Assembly: GCA_020444165.1 (NCBI GenBank) | Contig: JAHLLK010000006.1 | Coordinates: 62,001 to 126,000, forward strand | From: Deltaproteobacteria bacterium | Lineage (GTDB): Bacteria; Desulfobacterota; Desulfarculia; Desulfarculales; Desulfarculaceae | Length of the DNA: 64,000 nt | Direction: 5' to 3' | Shown here: positions 11,301 through 19,691 of the stretch, piece by piece | Position numbering within the stretch: position 1 is the stretch's first letter | Layout: each line of letters opens with the position of its first letter | The notes under the pieces: generated by a model | The model's input: only the letters and a program-made list of their open reading frames with translations | What the model was told of the DNA's origin: nothing | Database searches by the model: none | Made by a program: the position numbers and the translations under genes

Positions 11301-11425
11301 GGGAAGATGTGGGGTGCAAGGACCTTTTTTGAAAAAAAAGGTCCTTGCACCCCAGAAAAGCTGCGCTTTTCCGGGGACCCCGCGGTTTCCCCCCACACCC
11401 CCCTTCCTCCAAAAAACTTTAGAGT
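11301..11425. repeat. G-tract palindromic element, copy A2
   Basis: A near-perfect hairpin (11310-11354, with a run of A/T at the tip) is followed by a GGGGACCCCGCGG segment and the CCTCCAAAAAACTTTAGAGT end shared with copy A4. The hairpin may also act as a bidirectional terminator. Confidence 0.8.
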
Positions 11426-11478
11426 ATTTGCTCGAGAGCCTGGGGGATTTATCGTTACGCCAGTCTGGTGGAGTTTCG

Positions 11479-11694
11479 CCCCTTGGCGGTCCATCCTTGG
11501 ACCGCAAACAGGCCTTCCGCCCGTCGACGGAAGGGCTATGGCAGAAGCGTCCCCAGGCCGTCCGGGCCTGGGGACGCCGCGCCTGGGCAAAACGTGGTTT
11601 CGCCCAGACGCTCAAGGGGCTCTACCCCTTGGCGGTCCATCCTTGGACCGCAAACAGGCCTTCCGCCCGTCGGCGGAAGGCCTGTTTTTCTTTT
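11479..11694. repeat. Direct duplication of a hairpin-rich 60-bp segment
   Basis: The block starting CCCCTTGGCGGTCC occurs at about 11480-11537 and again at about 11626-11684, almost identical. Each copy holds two nested inverted repeats (GGTCC...GGACC and CCTTCCG...CGGAAGG). Confidence 0.75.
11654..11694 (+). terminator. Rho-independent terminator
   Basis: A perfect 14-bp stem (11654-11667 with 11672-11685) with a four-base loop runs into TTTTTCTTTT on the plus strand. Confidence 0.75.
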
Positions 11695-11832
11695 CCGCTG
11701 CTTGTTGCCTCCGGCCCCGGCGCGCAGTGGTTCCCTGCTCCGGTCCGGTCCCCTCCGTCTAAAGCACAGTCCGTGGGCTGGTTCCCCAGCTAGTCGGACC
11801 CGCGCGGCCGGGGGCCGGGGCGATATCCGGGT

Positions 11833-11982
11833 TTAGCGCCGGGCCCTGGGCAGGGCCTGGCTTTGCGTGAGCCGTTGACGCACCTCCACCAAATCGCTGC
11901 GGAACCTTTTCTCGTCCCGCCGGGTCAAGGATAGCGCCAAAGCCATGGCGGCCACCGAGAGCATCAGATACGCGACTTCCAT
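11833..11982 (-). CDS. Small membrane protein, 49 residues
   Basis: Encodes a hydrophobic N-terminal helix (about residues 2-19, from EVAYLMLSVAAMALALS) followed by a charged cytoplasmic tail. A clear GGAGG lies 6 nt before the ATG at 11982; the ORF continues upstream to 12072, but that part has no ribosome site. I do not recognise the family and can state no function. It stands alone on the minus strand between plus-strand genes. Confidence 0.5.
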   Translation of the reverse strand: MEVAYLMLSVAAMALALSLTRRDEKRFRSDLVEVRQRLTQSQALPRARR

Positions 11983-12220
11983 GTCGTCCTCCGTTATGGG
12001 CTTTGTTCCAGCTTGCAACATCCTGATCGGAATTTCGGGAAGACGGCTTGAGGGAAAAATCCGGCCGGCCACAAATTCCTGTCCCGGGCTCGCGGCCGGC
12101 TCCCGGGCTTGGCCCTTGCGCCCGGCCGGTCAATGGGTTATGCCAGGCACGGGCGCCCGGGCCCCTGCCCGCCGGAGCCGCGCCCGTCCCATACCCAGAA
12201 CCCCAGGCCGGGAGGAGAGT

Positions 12221-12760
12221 ATGCGCCACAGGTTCATCACTGCTTACGGAGGGTTCTCTCCCCAGATCGCGGCGAACGCCTACGTGGACCGCATGGCCCG
12301 GCTCATCGGCCGGGTGGTGCTGGCCCCGGGCAGCTCGGTGTGGCCCGGGGCGGTGCTCCGGGCCGACGAAGCCGGCATCACCGTGGGTGCGGGCAGCGCC
12401 GTCCTGGACCTCTGCCTGTTGGAATCGCCGGCTGACCGCCCGGTGGTGGTGGAGGAAAACGCCCTCATCAGCCATAAGGCCACCCTGCACGGGGCCATGG
12501 TGCGGGCCGGGGCCCTGGTGGGGGTGGGGGCCATCGTGTTGGATGGGGCGGTGGTGGGCGCCGGCGCCCTGGTGGGAGCCGGCGCCCTGGTGCCGCCCGG
12601 GGCGGAGATCCCCCCCGGGGTGTTGGCCCTGGGCGCGCCGGCCCGGGTGATCCGCCCCCTGAAGCCCGAGGAATCAGCCAACATCGTGGAGCAGGTGGCG
12701 GTGATGCGGGCCAAGGCCCGGGAATACCGGCGGTTGGAGGCTCTGGAAGCGGAGGAGTGA
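12221..12760 (+). CDS. Gamma-carbonic-anhydrase-like hexapeptide-repeat protein
   Basis: A 179-residue left-handed beta-helix protein. Repeated hexapeptides (VGVGAIVLDGA, VVGAGALVGA and so on) span about residues 25-140, ending with the ALGAPARVIRPL typical of the YrdA/PaaY/CcmM family, then a C-terminal helix. Of the three zinc histidines of gamma-carbonic anhydrases, two are visible in SHKATLHG (85 and 90). The first is not obvious: the NIQD-like region reads SAVLDLCLLE, so carbonic anhydrase activity is uncertain. GGAGGAGA precedes the ATG at 12221. Confidence 0.8.
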   Translation: MRHRFITAYGGFSPQIAANAYVDRMARLIGRVVLAPGSSVWPGAVLRADEAGITVGAGSAVLDLCLLESPADRPVVVEENALISHKATLHGAMVRAGALVGVGAIVLDGAVVGAGALVGAGALVPPGAEIPPGVLALGAPARVIRPLKPEESANIVEQVAVMRAKAREYRRLEALEAEE

Positions 12761-12857
12761 GGACCTGCGGCGGCCCTTCCGCGGGCTGGGGGAGAGCCGG
12801 ATCGGATTATTCAGCAGCCCCCCAGGAGCCTAATCTAGGCACAAACCCTATAAAACT

Positions 12858-12952
12858 ATGAAGTTTTTTTGGGGAAAGGGGGTGTGGGGGGAAACCCCTT
12901 TTTGTGGACAAAAAGGGGTTTCCCCCCACATTCCCCTTCTTCCAAACAAATC
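12858..12952. repeat. G-tract palindromic element, copy A3
   Basis: Same build as A1: an AAGTTTTTTTGGGG arm, G runs, an AAACCCC...GGGGTTT hairpin around GTGGAC, and a C-rich mirror arm. It ends exactly where the convergent downstream minus-strand gene stops. Confidence 0.8.
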
Positions 12953-14248
12953 TTAGTAGTTGCCGCTGACGATGCTGTGGGACAGGCTGAACACCAGGTC
13001 CCAGGCCACGGCCCGCTCCAGGGACGGGCGGCGGGCCTCCAAGTGGCTGGCAAAGGCCTCGGGGTCCATCTCCTGAATCTGTTGCAGCTTGCCGGCCAAT
13101 TCGTCCACCCAGCCGCCCTCGGCCAGGAAGTCCTGGCGTACCTTGCCAAAGTTGTACTGGATGTTGTCGGTGAAGGTCTCGCTGATCTTCAAGCGGCCCT
13201 GGGGGGTGGGCGAGAGTCCCAGGGCGTCCAGCACCCGGGACTCGTTTTCCAGGGGCCGCACCAGGCGGTCCTTGAGCGAGGGGCTCAAGAGATCGGTCTG
13301 GGAGTCCAGGTAGCCCATAATCTCGTTGTACTTGGCCACCACCCCCACCAGCTCGCGGGAAATCACCCCCGGCCCCCGGCTCACCCGGATCTCGGCCGGC
13401 CCCGCCGTGTTCGCCTGGGCCACGGCCGTCACGTGGCCCTCATCCAGGCTCACGTCATTGGTGTCCCGGGAGGTGAGCACCGATTCCTGGCGGATGCTGG
13501 CCGAGCGGGGCGGCAGGCCCTGGTTCAGCTTGTAGGCCGCCACCAGGCCGGGCGAGTCCTCGCTGAAGGAGAAATCCACCCCGCGCCCCTCCTCCGTGCC
13601 ATAGACCCTGAGCCGCACCACCCGGTTCATGGGCCGGGTGTTGGGCGTGGGGTCATAGGCGTCCACAAAGCCCGTGGAGACCTCGGCCGCCACCCGGTAG
13701 TCCATGGTGTTGATGGCCCGGGCCAGGCGGGAGAGCAGCACCTCCTGGGTGTCCGGCTCGTCACCCTGGTTCACGGCCACGGTGACGGCGTGATCCTCGC
13801 CGTCGATGGTGAAGCTGAAAGTATAGTCCCCGGGCGCCAGATCCACCGTGGCGATGGGGTTCATGGGCGGGGTCAGCACTTCGCCGGTCTTGGCCGGCCA
13901 CTCCACCTCCACGGTGTGCACCGCGTGCGGGGTGGCCAGTTGGTCCGCCGTGGCCGGCAGGGCCAGGGGGGAGGAGCTGACCGCGGTGCGCACGTCCTCC
14001 AGGTTGTCCGTGGAGGGCACGTGCAGGTTGTCGATCATGAAGGCCAGTTCGTCCACCCGGCGGCGGACCTCGCCGAGCACCCGCACCTGTTCGGTGCGCT
14101 TGATCTCGGTGTGCAGGGCGTTGGCCAGGGAAGTGGCGTACAGAGGGGCGTCCCCCGTGCCCCGGATGTCGATGGGGGGATACTTGCCGGTGGGAGTCAC
14201 CAGCAGGGGGCCGTCTGCCAGGCCCTTGTACTTGATGGGCGTGCCCAA
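12953..14248 (-). CDS. FliD-like (flagellar hook-associated 2-like) protein, tentative
   Basis: A 431-residue protein without signal peptide or membrane helix. The C-terminal third (LVGVVAKYNEIMGYL, then ALGLSPTPQGRLKI) recalls the FliD C-terminal pattern of a 'V..YN' helix followed by 'LGI....G.L.ID'. The centre is a beta-rich region (DYTFSFTIDGEDHAVTVAV). The start is a TTG with a perfect AGGAGG 8 nt upstream. No other flagellar gene is in the window, so a flagellar role is an inference; a prophage or cell-surface filament protein is also possible. Confidence 0.45.
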   Translation of the reverse strand: MGTPIKYKGLADGPLLVTPTGKYPPIDIRGTGDAPLYATSLANALHTEIKRTEQVRVLGEVRRRVDELAFMIDNLHVPSTDNLEDVRTAVSSSPLALPATADQLATPHAVHTVEVEWPAKTGEVLTPPMNPIATVDLAPGDYTFSFTIDGEDHAVTVAVNQGDEPDTQEVLLSRLARAINTMDYRVAAEVSTGFVDAYDPTPNTRPMNRVVRLRVYGTEEGRGVDFSFSEDSPGLVAAYKLNQGLPPRSASIRQESVLTSRDTNDVSLDEGHVTAVAQANTAGPAEIRVSRGPGVISRELVGVVAKYNEIMGYLDSQTDLLSPSLKDRLVRPLENESRVLDALGLSPTPQGRLKISETFTDNIQYNFGKVRQDFLAEGGWVDELAGKLQQIQEMDPEAFASHLEARRPSLERAVAWDLVFSLSHSIVSGNY

Positions 14249-14468
14249 GTAAAAACCTCCTGAGCCAAAAGCTGTCCAATAACGTTATCGGCCGGAGGTT
14301 TGGCCAACTTTAATTTTATTTTTCCCTGGTGCGCTTTTTTTTGCCGCCGTCCCGGGGCACAAACGCCACCGCCGGCCCAGAAACCTGGACCGGCGGAGGA
14401 AATTCGCCCTGGGGGCGGCTAGTTGACGGGCGGGCCGAAGCCACCCCGGCCTGCTTCGCGCGGGAGGT

Positions 14469-15080
14469 TCAGGACTTGTCCCCCACCCGGCGGAAATCGG
14501 CCGGCGGGGTGAACAGGTCGCCCTGCACCGGACCCTCCTTGATATTCTGCAATTCGGTGGTGAGCTTGCCCATCTTGCCCTGGCTGATGGCCTTCAGGGT
14601 GTAGGTGAGCTTGGGCGAGTACCACAGGGTCACCTGGCCCCGCTTGGGGTCTTCGAAGGTGTACTTGTCCACCTGGTAGCCGGCCATCTCCTCGTGGCCC
14701 TCGGGCTTGGCGTTGGGCGGCGGCAGGGGAATCCCCACGGTGACCCCGGACGGCAGGTCCGAGAGCTTCTGCACGGCGTACTGGTGCTCGCTGGGCACGA
14801 TGGTGTAGAGCTTGTCGGCTTGGCGGTCCAGGATGGTCACCGCGATGGGCTCGGGCGAACCCACGTCCAGGCGCAGCCGGGGGCCGTCCATATACACTTT
14901 GCCGGTGGAAGAGCCCTCGCCCACGGAAAAGACCATGTCCGCGGTAAAACGGGGGGTTTCGTCTTTTTTGGCGCAGCCCGGGCCCAGGGCCAAGCCCACC
15001 AGGAGGATCAGGGCCAACCCCAGGAAAATGGTCCGCCAAAGGAGCCCGCAGGTGGGGGTGGTGTGCGTCAAGGACTTCAT
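14469..15080 (-). CDS. Outer-membrane-type lipoprotein, DUF4412-like
   Basis: A 203-residue protein with a hydrophobic signal (about 17-33) and a lipobox-like LGPGC. The rest is beta-rich with the pattern KVYMDGPRLRLDV near the start of the domain, seen in DUF4412/LolA-like proteins, which have an incomplete barrel that binds lipid. The exact role is unknown. It sits alone between a FliD-like gene and a hydroxyacyl-CoA dehydrogenase, all on the minus strand. Confidence 0.6.
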   Translation of the reverse strand: MKSLTHTTPTCGLLWRTIFLGLALILLVGLALGPGCAKKDETPRFTADMVFSVGEGSSTGKVYMDGPRLRLDVGSPEPIAVTILDRQADKLYTIVPSEHQYAVQKLSDLPSGVTVGIPLPPPNAKPEGHEEMAGYQVDKYTFEDPKRGQVTLWYSPKLTYTLKAISQGKMGKLTTELQNIKEGPVQGDLFTPPADFRRVGDKS

Positions 15081-15190
15081 GTGCTGCCTTTCCGCCGGCG
15101 CCGCCCCAGGGGCCCGGGCCGGAGCACCGGCGCCCCGCCCCGCGTTCAGCCGCGGACCGGGGCGCCGGAGAGGGTCAGAGGTTTGCGCGG

Positions 15191-16057
15191 CTATTTCTTG
15201 GCGTAATCATACCAGCCGCGGCCGGATTTCCGGCCCAGGTTGCCGGAGCGCACCTGGTTTTTCAAGGTGGTGGGCGACACCCATTTGAGCTCCTTGTTCA
15301 GCTCGTCCAGGAAGTAGTCGGCCACGTACTTGCAGATGTCGATGCCGGTGAAGTCCATCAGCTCGAAGGGGCCCATGGGGTAGTTGAGGCCCAGCTTGAT
15401 GGCCTTGTCGATGTCTTCCTTGGTGGCCACGCCCTCTTCCAACAGCTTCACCGCCTCCAGCATGTGGGGGATCATCAGGCGGTTGACCAGGAAGCCGGGG
15501 CTGTCCACCTTCACCTCCACGGTCTCCTTGCCCATCTTCTGGGCCAGGGCGGCGGTGACGGCCACGGTGTCGTCGGAGGTGCCGTAGCCGCGGATCACTT
15601 CCACCAGGCGCATCAGGGGCACCGGGTTGAAGAAGTGCATGCCCACCACCTTGTCGGGCCGTTTGGTGGCCGCGGCGATGAGGGTGACGGACATGGAGCT
15701 GGTGTTGGTGGCCAGAATCACCTCGGGCCGGCAGATGGCGTCCAGCTCGGAGAAGACCTCCTTCTTCAGGTCCAGATTCTCGATGACCGCCTCGATGATG
15801 AAGTCCGCGGCGGCCAGCTCTTTAATGTCGGTGGTGCCCTTGATGCGCCCCAGCACGGCGTCCTTCTGCTCGGGGGTCACCTTGCCGCGTTCCACGCCCT
15901 TGGCCAGGAACTTGTCCACCGCTTTGAGGCCCCGCTCCACGAACTCGTCCTTGACATCGCGCATGATAACCTGAGCGCCCATTTGGGCCGCCAACTGGGC
16001 GATGCCGTTGCCCATGGTGCCGGCGCCCACGACGCCAACTGTCTTGATCTCACTCAT
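15191..16057 (-). CDS. 3-hydroxyacyl-CoA (3-hydroxybutyryl-CoA) dehydrogenase
   Basis: A 288-residue NAD-dependent dehydrogenase of beta-oxidation/butanoate metabolism. The Rossmann motif GVVGAGTMGNGIAQ is at 7-20, the MHFFNPVPLMRLVE signature holds the catalytic His, and GFLVNRLMIP and GLNYPMGPFEL follow. The length equals the monofunctional bacterial Hbd enzymes. The ATG at 16057 has GGAGAG upstream and is preferred over an in-frame upstream start. It probably acts on 3-hydroxybutyryl-CoA or longer substrates; specificity cannot be read from the sequence. Confidence 0.93.
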   Translation of the reverse strand: MSEIKTVGVVGAGTMGNGIAQLAAQMGAQVIMRDVKDEFVERGLKAVDKFLAKGVERGKVTPEQKDAVLGRIKGTTDIKELAAADFIIEAVIENLDLKKEVFSELDAICRPEVILATNTSSMSVTLIAAATKRPDKVVGMHFFNPVPLMRLVEVIRGYGTSDDTVAVTAALAQKMGKETVEVKVDSPGFLVNRLMIPHMLEAVKLLEEGVATKEDIDKAIKLGLNYPMGPFELMDFTGIDICKYVADYFLDELNKELKWVSPTTLKNQVRSGNLGRKSGRGWYDYAKK

Positions 16058-16120
16058 CTTGCTCTCCTTCCATTCACTTCTACTGCCAGCGCCCACCACA
16101 GGCGCCGGTTGGGCCTCGAT

Positions 16121-16146
16121 GAAAAAAGCCGCCCCGGACGGCGGCT
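16121..16146 (-). terminator. Rho-independent terminator of the HD-GYP gene
   Basis: A GCCGCC/GGCGGC hairpin abuts the stop codon and, on the minus strand, is followed by TTTTTTC. Confidence 0.7.
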
Positions 16147-17669
16147 CAACTGTTGTGCGATAAAAAGATTTCTTCGAATTGCCGTTCGAGGCTGGCGAAG
16201 GCCTCCAGCACGCGGGGATCGAACCATCCCGGCTTGAGGCGGTCGTCGCCCCGGGTAATTATCTCCACGGCCCGCGCGTGGCTGAAGGGCGGCTTGTAGG
16301 CCCGGGGGCTCCTCAGGGCGTCATACACATCGGCCAGCATGGTGATGCGGCCCGACAGGGGGATATCCTCCCTGGCCAGGCCGTAGGGATAGCCCGAGCC
16401 GTCCCAATGCTCGTGATGGGAAAGCGCCACCTCGCGGGCCATGGCCAGGCGGGGGTCGTCGCCCAGGATGCGCGCCCCGTGCACGGTGTGCAGCTTCACC
16501 TCGGCCCACTCCCGCGCGTCCAGGGGCCCCTTTTTCATGAGCACGTCCGGATGCACGTGCAGCTTGCCCACGTCGTGCATCTGGGCGGAGTAGCCCAGCA
16601 CCTGGACGAAGCCCTCCTGGCAGCCCAGGGTCTCGGCCACCAGGGCGGCGTAGGCGTTGACCCGGGCGATGTGCATGCCCGTGTCCTCGTCGTGCATCTC
16701 CGCCGCCCGGGCCAGGGCCGAAATGGTGTAGAGGAAGGCCCGCTCCACCTCCTGGATCTGGGAACTGATGGTCTTCAGGAAAAGGTGGATGGTGCCCGCC
16801 AGGCTGGAGAGCACCTGGGCGTCATAGGTGCCCACGGTCTTGCCGAAGTCGGTGGCCAAGAGGGCCACCTCGTTGGAGCGGTAGCCCACGATGTTCTTGA
16901 GCGGCGGCTTTTCGCCCACGTGGGCCCACAAGGGGTCCCGCCGGAAGCCCAGCCCCGGCTCCTCTTCCAGGTTCACCCAGAAGAGATTCTTGCCCCGGAA
17001 GACACTCTCCAGCCCCGCCGCGGACAACTCCCGGGCCAGGGGACGGTGGTCCATCTGGTCGTTGGCCCGGTAATAGGCCCAGCCGGTCCAGTCGCCCTGG
17101 GGGGTGGCCGACAACAGGATCACCCGTTCCGGCCGGGTGGCCTCGAAGGAGCCGGCCCCCAGGAGGAAGTCCATGAGCCGGTCCATGTTGTCGTGCACGT
17201 TGAACTGGTAGGGATCGAAGCTCCTGAGGAGGGTGTTGGTGAACGTGGCGATGCCGGCCAGGCGTTGGTAGGCCCCTTCCAGCTCGTCGTTCAGTTCCTT
17301 GACCCGGAGGAGCGAGCGGCAGCGGGTCAACAGCTCGGCCGAGTTTACCGGTTTGGACAGGAAGTCGTCCGCCCCGGCCTCCAGACCCTTGATCTTGTCA
17401 TCCAACTGCCCCAGACCGGTGATCATCACCACGGGAATGCGCCGGGTGGCCTCGTCGGCCTTCAGGCGGCGGCAGACCTCATAGCCGTCCATACCGGGCA
17501 TCATGATGTCCAGGAGGATCAAATCGGGCCGCTGGGAGCGGGCCAGGGTGAGGGCCGTGGCGCCTTCCTGCACCCCCTCCACCCGAGCCCCGTGCACGGC
17601 GAAAAGCTCCTCCATCAGGGCCAGGTTGGAGGCCTCATCGTCGACGATTAACACCCGGGCTTTCATCAT
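16146..17669 (-). CDS. Response regulator with HD-GYP c-di-GMP phosphodiesterase domain
   Basis: A 507-residue soluble protein. An N-terminal receiver domain has VDDE at 10-13, phospho-acceptor Asp54 in LLDIMMPG and Lys106 in LSKPV. A middle region (about 140-330) is GAF-like but not firmly recognised. The C-terminal HD-GYP domain has MHDVGK near 365, HHEHWDGSGYP near 420 and the following DVYDALRS. It probably degrades c-di-GMP when phosphorylated. The start is uncertain: two adjacent ATGs (17669, 17666) precede the receiver, and a GTG at 17693 is possible. Confidence 0.88.
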   Translation of the reverse strand: MMKARVLIVDDEASNLALMEELFAVHGARVEGVQEGATALTLARSQRPDLILLDIMMPGMDGYEVCRRLKADEATRRIPVVMITGLGQLDDKIKGLEAGADDFLSKPVNSAELLTRCRSLLRVKELNDELEGAYQRLAGIATFTNTLLRSFDPYQFNVHDNMDRLMDFLLGAGSFEATRPERVILLSATPQGDWTGWAYYRANDQMDHRPLARELSAAGLESVFRGKNLFWVNLEEEPGLGFRRDPLWAHVGEKPPLKNIVGYRSNEVALLATDFGKTVGTYDAQVLSSLAGTIHLFLKTISSQIQEVERAFLYTISALARAAEMHDEDTGMHIARVNAYAALVAETLGCQEGFVQVLGYSAQMHDVGKLHVHPDVLMKKGPLDAREWAEVKLHTVHGARILGDDPRLAMAREVALSHHEHWDGSGYPYGLAREDIPLSGRITMLADVYDALRSPRAYKPPFSHARAVEIITRGDDRLKPGWFDPRVLEAFASLERQFEEIFLSHNS

Positions 17670-18079
17670 ATGGTAGGCATCTGTCGCTGCCACCCCGTGT
17701 CCGGACCCTGGGGGTACCTTGCTGGAGATAAAAGTGTATCTTCAGCTTGTAGCATTATTCGGACGCCGGGTCAATTTTGTGTTTCACTTGGCCCCTTTCC
17801 GGGCGCCCTCCGGCTCCCGGCCGCGGAAGCCTCGGAAAAAGTCTTGGAATGGTGGCCAGTTGACACGGGGGGCCTGCTTTGATAGGTTTCAACCGTCTCG
17901 GGCCGTACCGGGGGGATCACCCCGGAAAGCCGGTTCCGGCCGTGTACGGCCCGCGATTCTTCCGGCGAAAAGCGCCCGGCGGGCGCTTTTCGCCCCCGAA
18001 CGCCCGAAGGCCCCGCCCCCCACTGGCAGGCCGGGCCCCGGGCAAACAGGCTCCCCCCCGGGGAGCCGGGAGTGTTTGC
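17670..18079. other. Gene-free divergent spacer
   Basis: Between the HD-GYP gene and the SH3-domain gene. The ORF that fills it is an upstream extension of the SH3 gene without family sequence. I see an inverted GCGCCCGGCGGGCGC near 17966 but no convincing promoter. Confidence 0.4.
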
Positions 18080-18739
18080 ATGTCCTCCGCCAGGTTCCGT
18101 TTGGTCTTGGCGGCCGCCCTGTTGGCGGCCCTCGCTCTGCCCTCCCTGGCCTGGTCCCAGGAAACCATGTACATCTCCGACCACCTGCAAGTGACCGTCC
18201 GCACCGGCACCAGCATGGAAAACAAGATCATCGCCGTGCTGGATTCCGGCGACATGGTCAAGCTCCTGGACAAGACCGCCGACGGGTGGGGCAAGATCAT
18301 CACCCCCAAGGGTAAAGAAGGCTGGATGCTCCTGCGATATCTCACGGTGGAAAAGCCCGCGGCCCTGAAATTGGCCGAGCTGGACCCCCAGGCCAAGAAC
18401 TACGCCCAGAAGCTGGAAGAGTTGAGCAAGGAAAATCAAACGCTCAAGGACGACCTCAACCGGGCCCAGAGTCAGGTCAAGGACGTCTCCCAGAGCTTCA
18501 ACCGCCTGAAGACCGAATCCGCGGACGTCCTGAAGCTCAAGAAGGATTACGAGTCCTTGAAGGCCGGCTATCAGGAGCAGGCCCAGCAGATGAAGATGCT
18601 GTCGGCCGAGAACGAATCCCTCAAGTTCGGGACCAACCTCAAGTGGTTCCTGGCCGGCGGCGGGGTGCTGTTGGTGGGCTGGCTCATGGGCCTGATGCTG
18701 CACCGCTCCCGGCGTAACCGCCACTCCCTCCTGGAATAA
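18080..18739 (+). CDS. Membrane-anchored SH3-domain protein (TIGR04211-like)
   Basis: A 219-residue exported protein: a signal peptide (about 1-25), a bacterial SH3 domain (about 28-92, with VTVRTGTSMENKIIAVL and GKEGWMLLRYL), a long coiled coil (about 105-180) and a C-terminal membrane helix with a basic end. This layout is that of the TIGR04211 'SH3 domain protein' family of Proteobacteria, whose function is unknown. The start at 18080 has GGGAG upstream and begins exactly at the signal peptide. The downstream gene begins 5 bases after its stop. Confidence 0.8.
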   Translation: MSSARFRLVLAAALLAALALPSLAWSQETMYISDHLQVTVRTGTSMENKIIAVLDSGDMVKLLDKTADGWGKIITPKGKEGWMLLRYLTVEKPAALKLAELDPQAKNYAQKLEELSKENQTLKDDLNRAQSQVKDVSQSFNRLKTESADVLKLKKDYESLKAGYQEQAQQMKMLSAENESLKFGTNLKWFLAGGGVLLVGWLMGLMLHRSRRNRHSLLE

Positions 18740-18744
18740 GCCCC

Positions 18745-19521
18745 TTGCCTCGGGTCCGGGCCGCTTGGCCCACCCTGGCCGTGCTCTGGGGCGCGGCTCT
18801 CTGGTGCCTGGCTGGAGGCCTGGCCCTGGGCTGGCCTGGTCCGGCCGGGGCCCAGGTCCGCGCCGCGGCCGCCCCGCCGCCCCAGGCGGTGGTGACCCTG
18901 CGGCCCACGGAGGCGACCCTGCCCGGGGGCGGACGCCGGGCGGTGGCCGCCGGCCAAGCCCTGACCTTTCTCCGCGCCGACGCGGCGGGCCTCTGGGCCG
19001 CCGCCCTGGGCCCCGGGGGCACGCCCTCGCCGGCCACCCTGCAGGCCCAGGCGCAGGCGCCGGGACGGGAGCCGGTGTTCCAGGTCTCCTGCCCGGCCCT
19101 GGCCGCCGCCCCCTGGGTGAACGCCACGGCCCTGGCCTTGGCGGACGGCCCGGTCCCGGCCCCCGGCCACCCGGTGCAGCTCCTTGTGGCTTGGTGGGGC
19201 CGCCTGCCGGCCGCTGACGCGGTGGCCTTGCCCGGCCTGGCCGCCTGGCAGGCCGCGCGCCTGGCCCGCCTGGCCGTGGCCCGGGTGCCCGGCCCGGTGC
19301 GGGAGCGGCTGCTGGCCGGCCGCCTGGTGGAGGGCGATGACATGTGGCGGGCCACTCTGGCCTGGGGCCAACCCCAGCGCAGATTCATGGTCAACCATCT
19401 GCAGGACGAAGAGCATTTCGTTTACATTTGGCCGGGTTGGCGCCCGGTCTACTTGAGTTTTAAAAGCGGCGGCCTGGTCCGGGTGCCACCATTGGTGCCA
19501 TCAGTCAACCAATCCAAGTAA
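18745..19521 (+). CDS. Exported protein of unknown function
   Basis: A 258-residue protein with a signal peptide or anchor (about 8-36), rich in Ala, Pro and Gly, with no recognised domain. The C-terminal part (RFMVNHLQDEEHFVYIWPG) looks folded and beta-rich. The start is a TTG five bases after the preceding stop, so translation may be coupled; the ribosome site is weak. It probably acts in the envelope with the SH3-domain protein before it. Confidence 0.55.
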   Translation: MPRVRAAWPTLAVLWGAALWCLAGGLALGWPGPAGAQVRAAAAPPPQAVVTLRPTEATLPGGGRRAVAAGQALTFLRADAAGLWAAALGPGGTPSPATLQAQAQAPGREPVFQVSCPALAAAPWVNATALALADGPVPAPGHPVQLLVAWWGRLPAADAVALPGLAAWQAARLARLAVARVPGPVRERLLAGRLVEGDDMWRATLAWGQPQRRFMVNHLQDEEHFVYIWPGWRPVYLSFKSGGLVRVPPLVPSVNQSK

Positions 19522-19691
19522 AATCCATGCGTTAATCCCCGGCACCTCCCTGGCCGGCCTTGCACACCCTTGCCCAGGCCGGTAAACTTTCCGCGTTTTC
19601 CTCAGCAATTCGCCGTTGCCGGCCGCGCCGGCCGGCCCGGCCCCTTGCCGGAGGCGCCAGCCCCCGGCGGAAGGGGAAGGAAAGGATCAGG

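Noticed and set aside
15191..16099. Longer start for the hydroxyacyl-CoA dehydrogenase at 16099
   Set aside because: The ATG at 16057 has a good ribosome site and gives the family's usual N-terminus.
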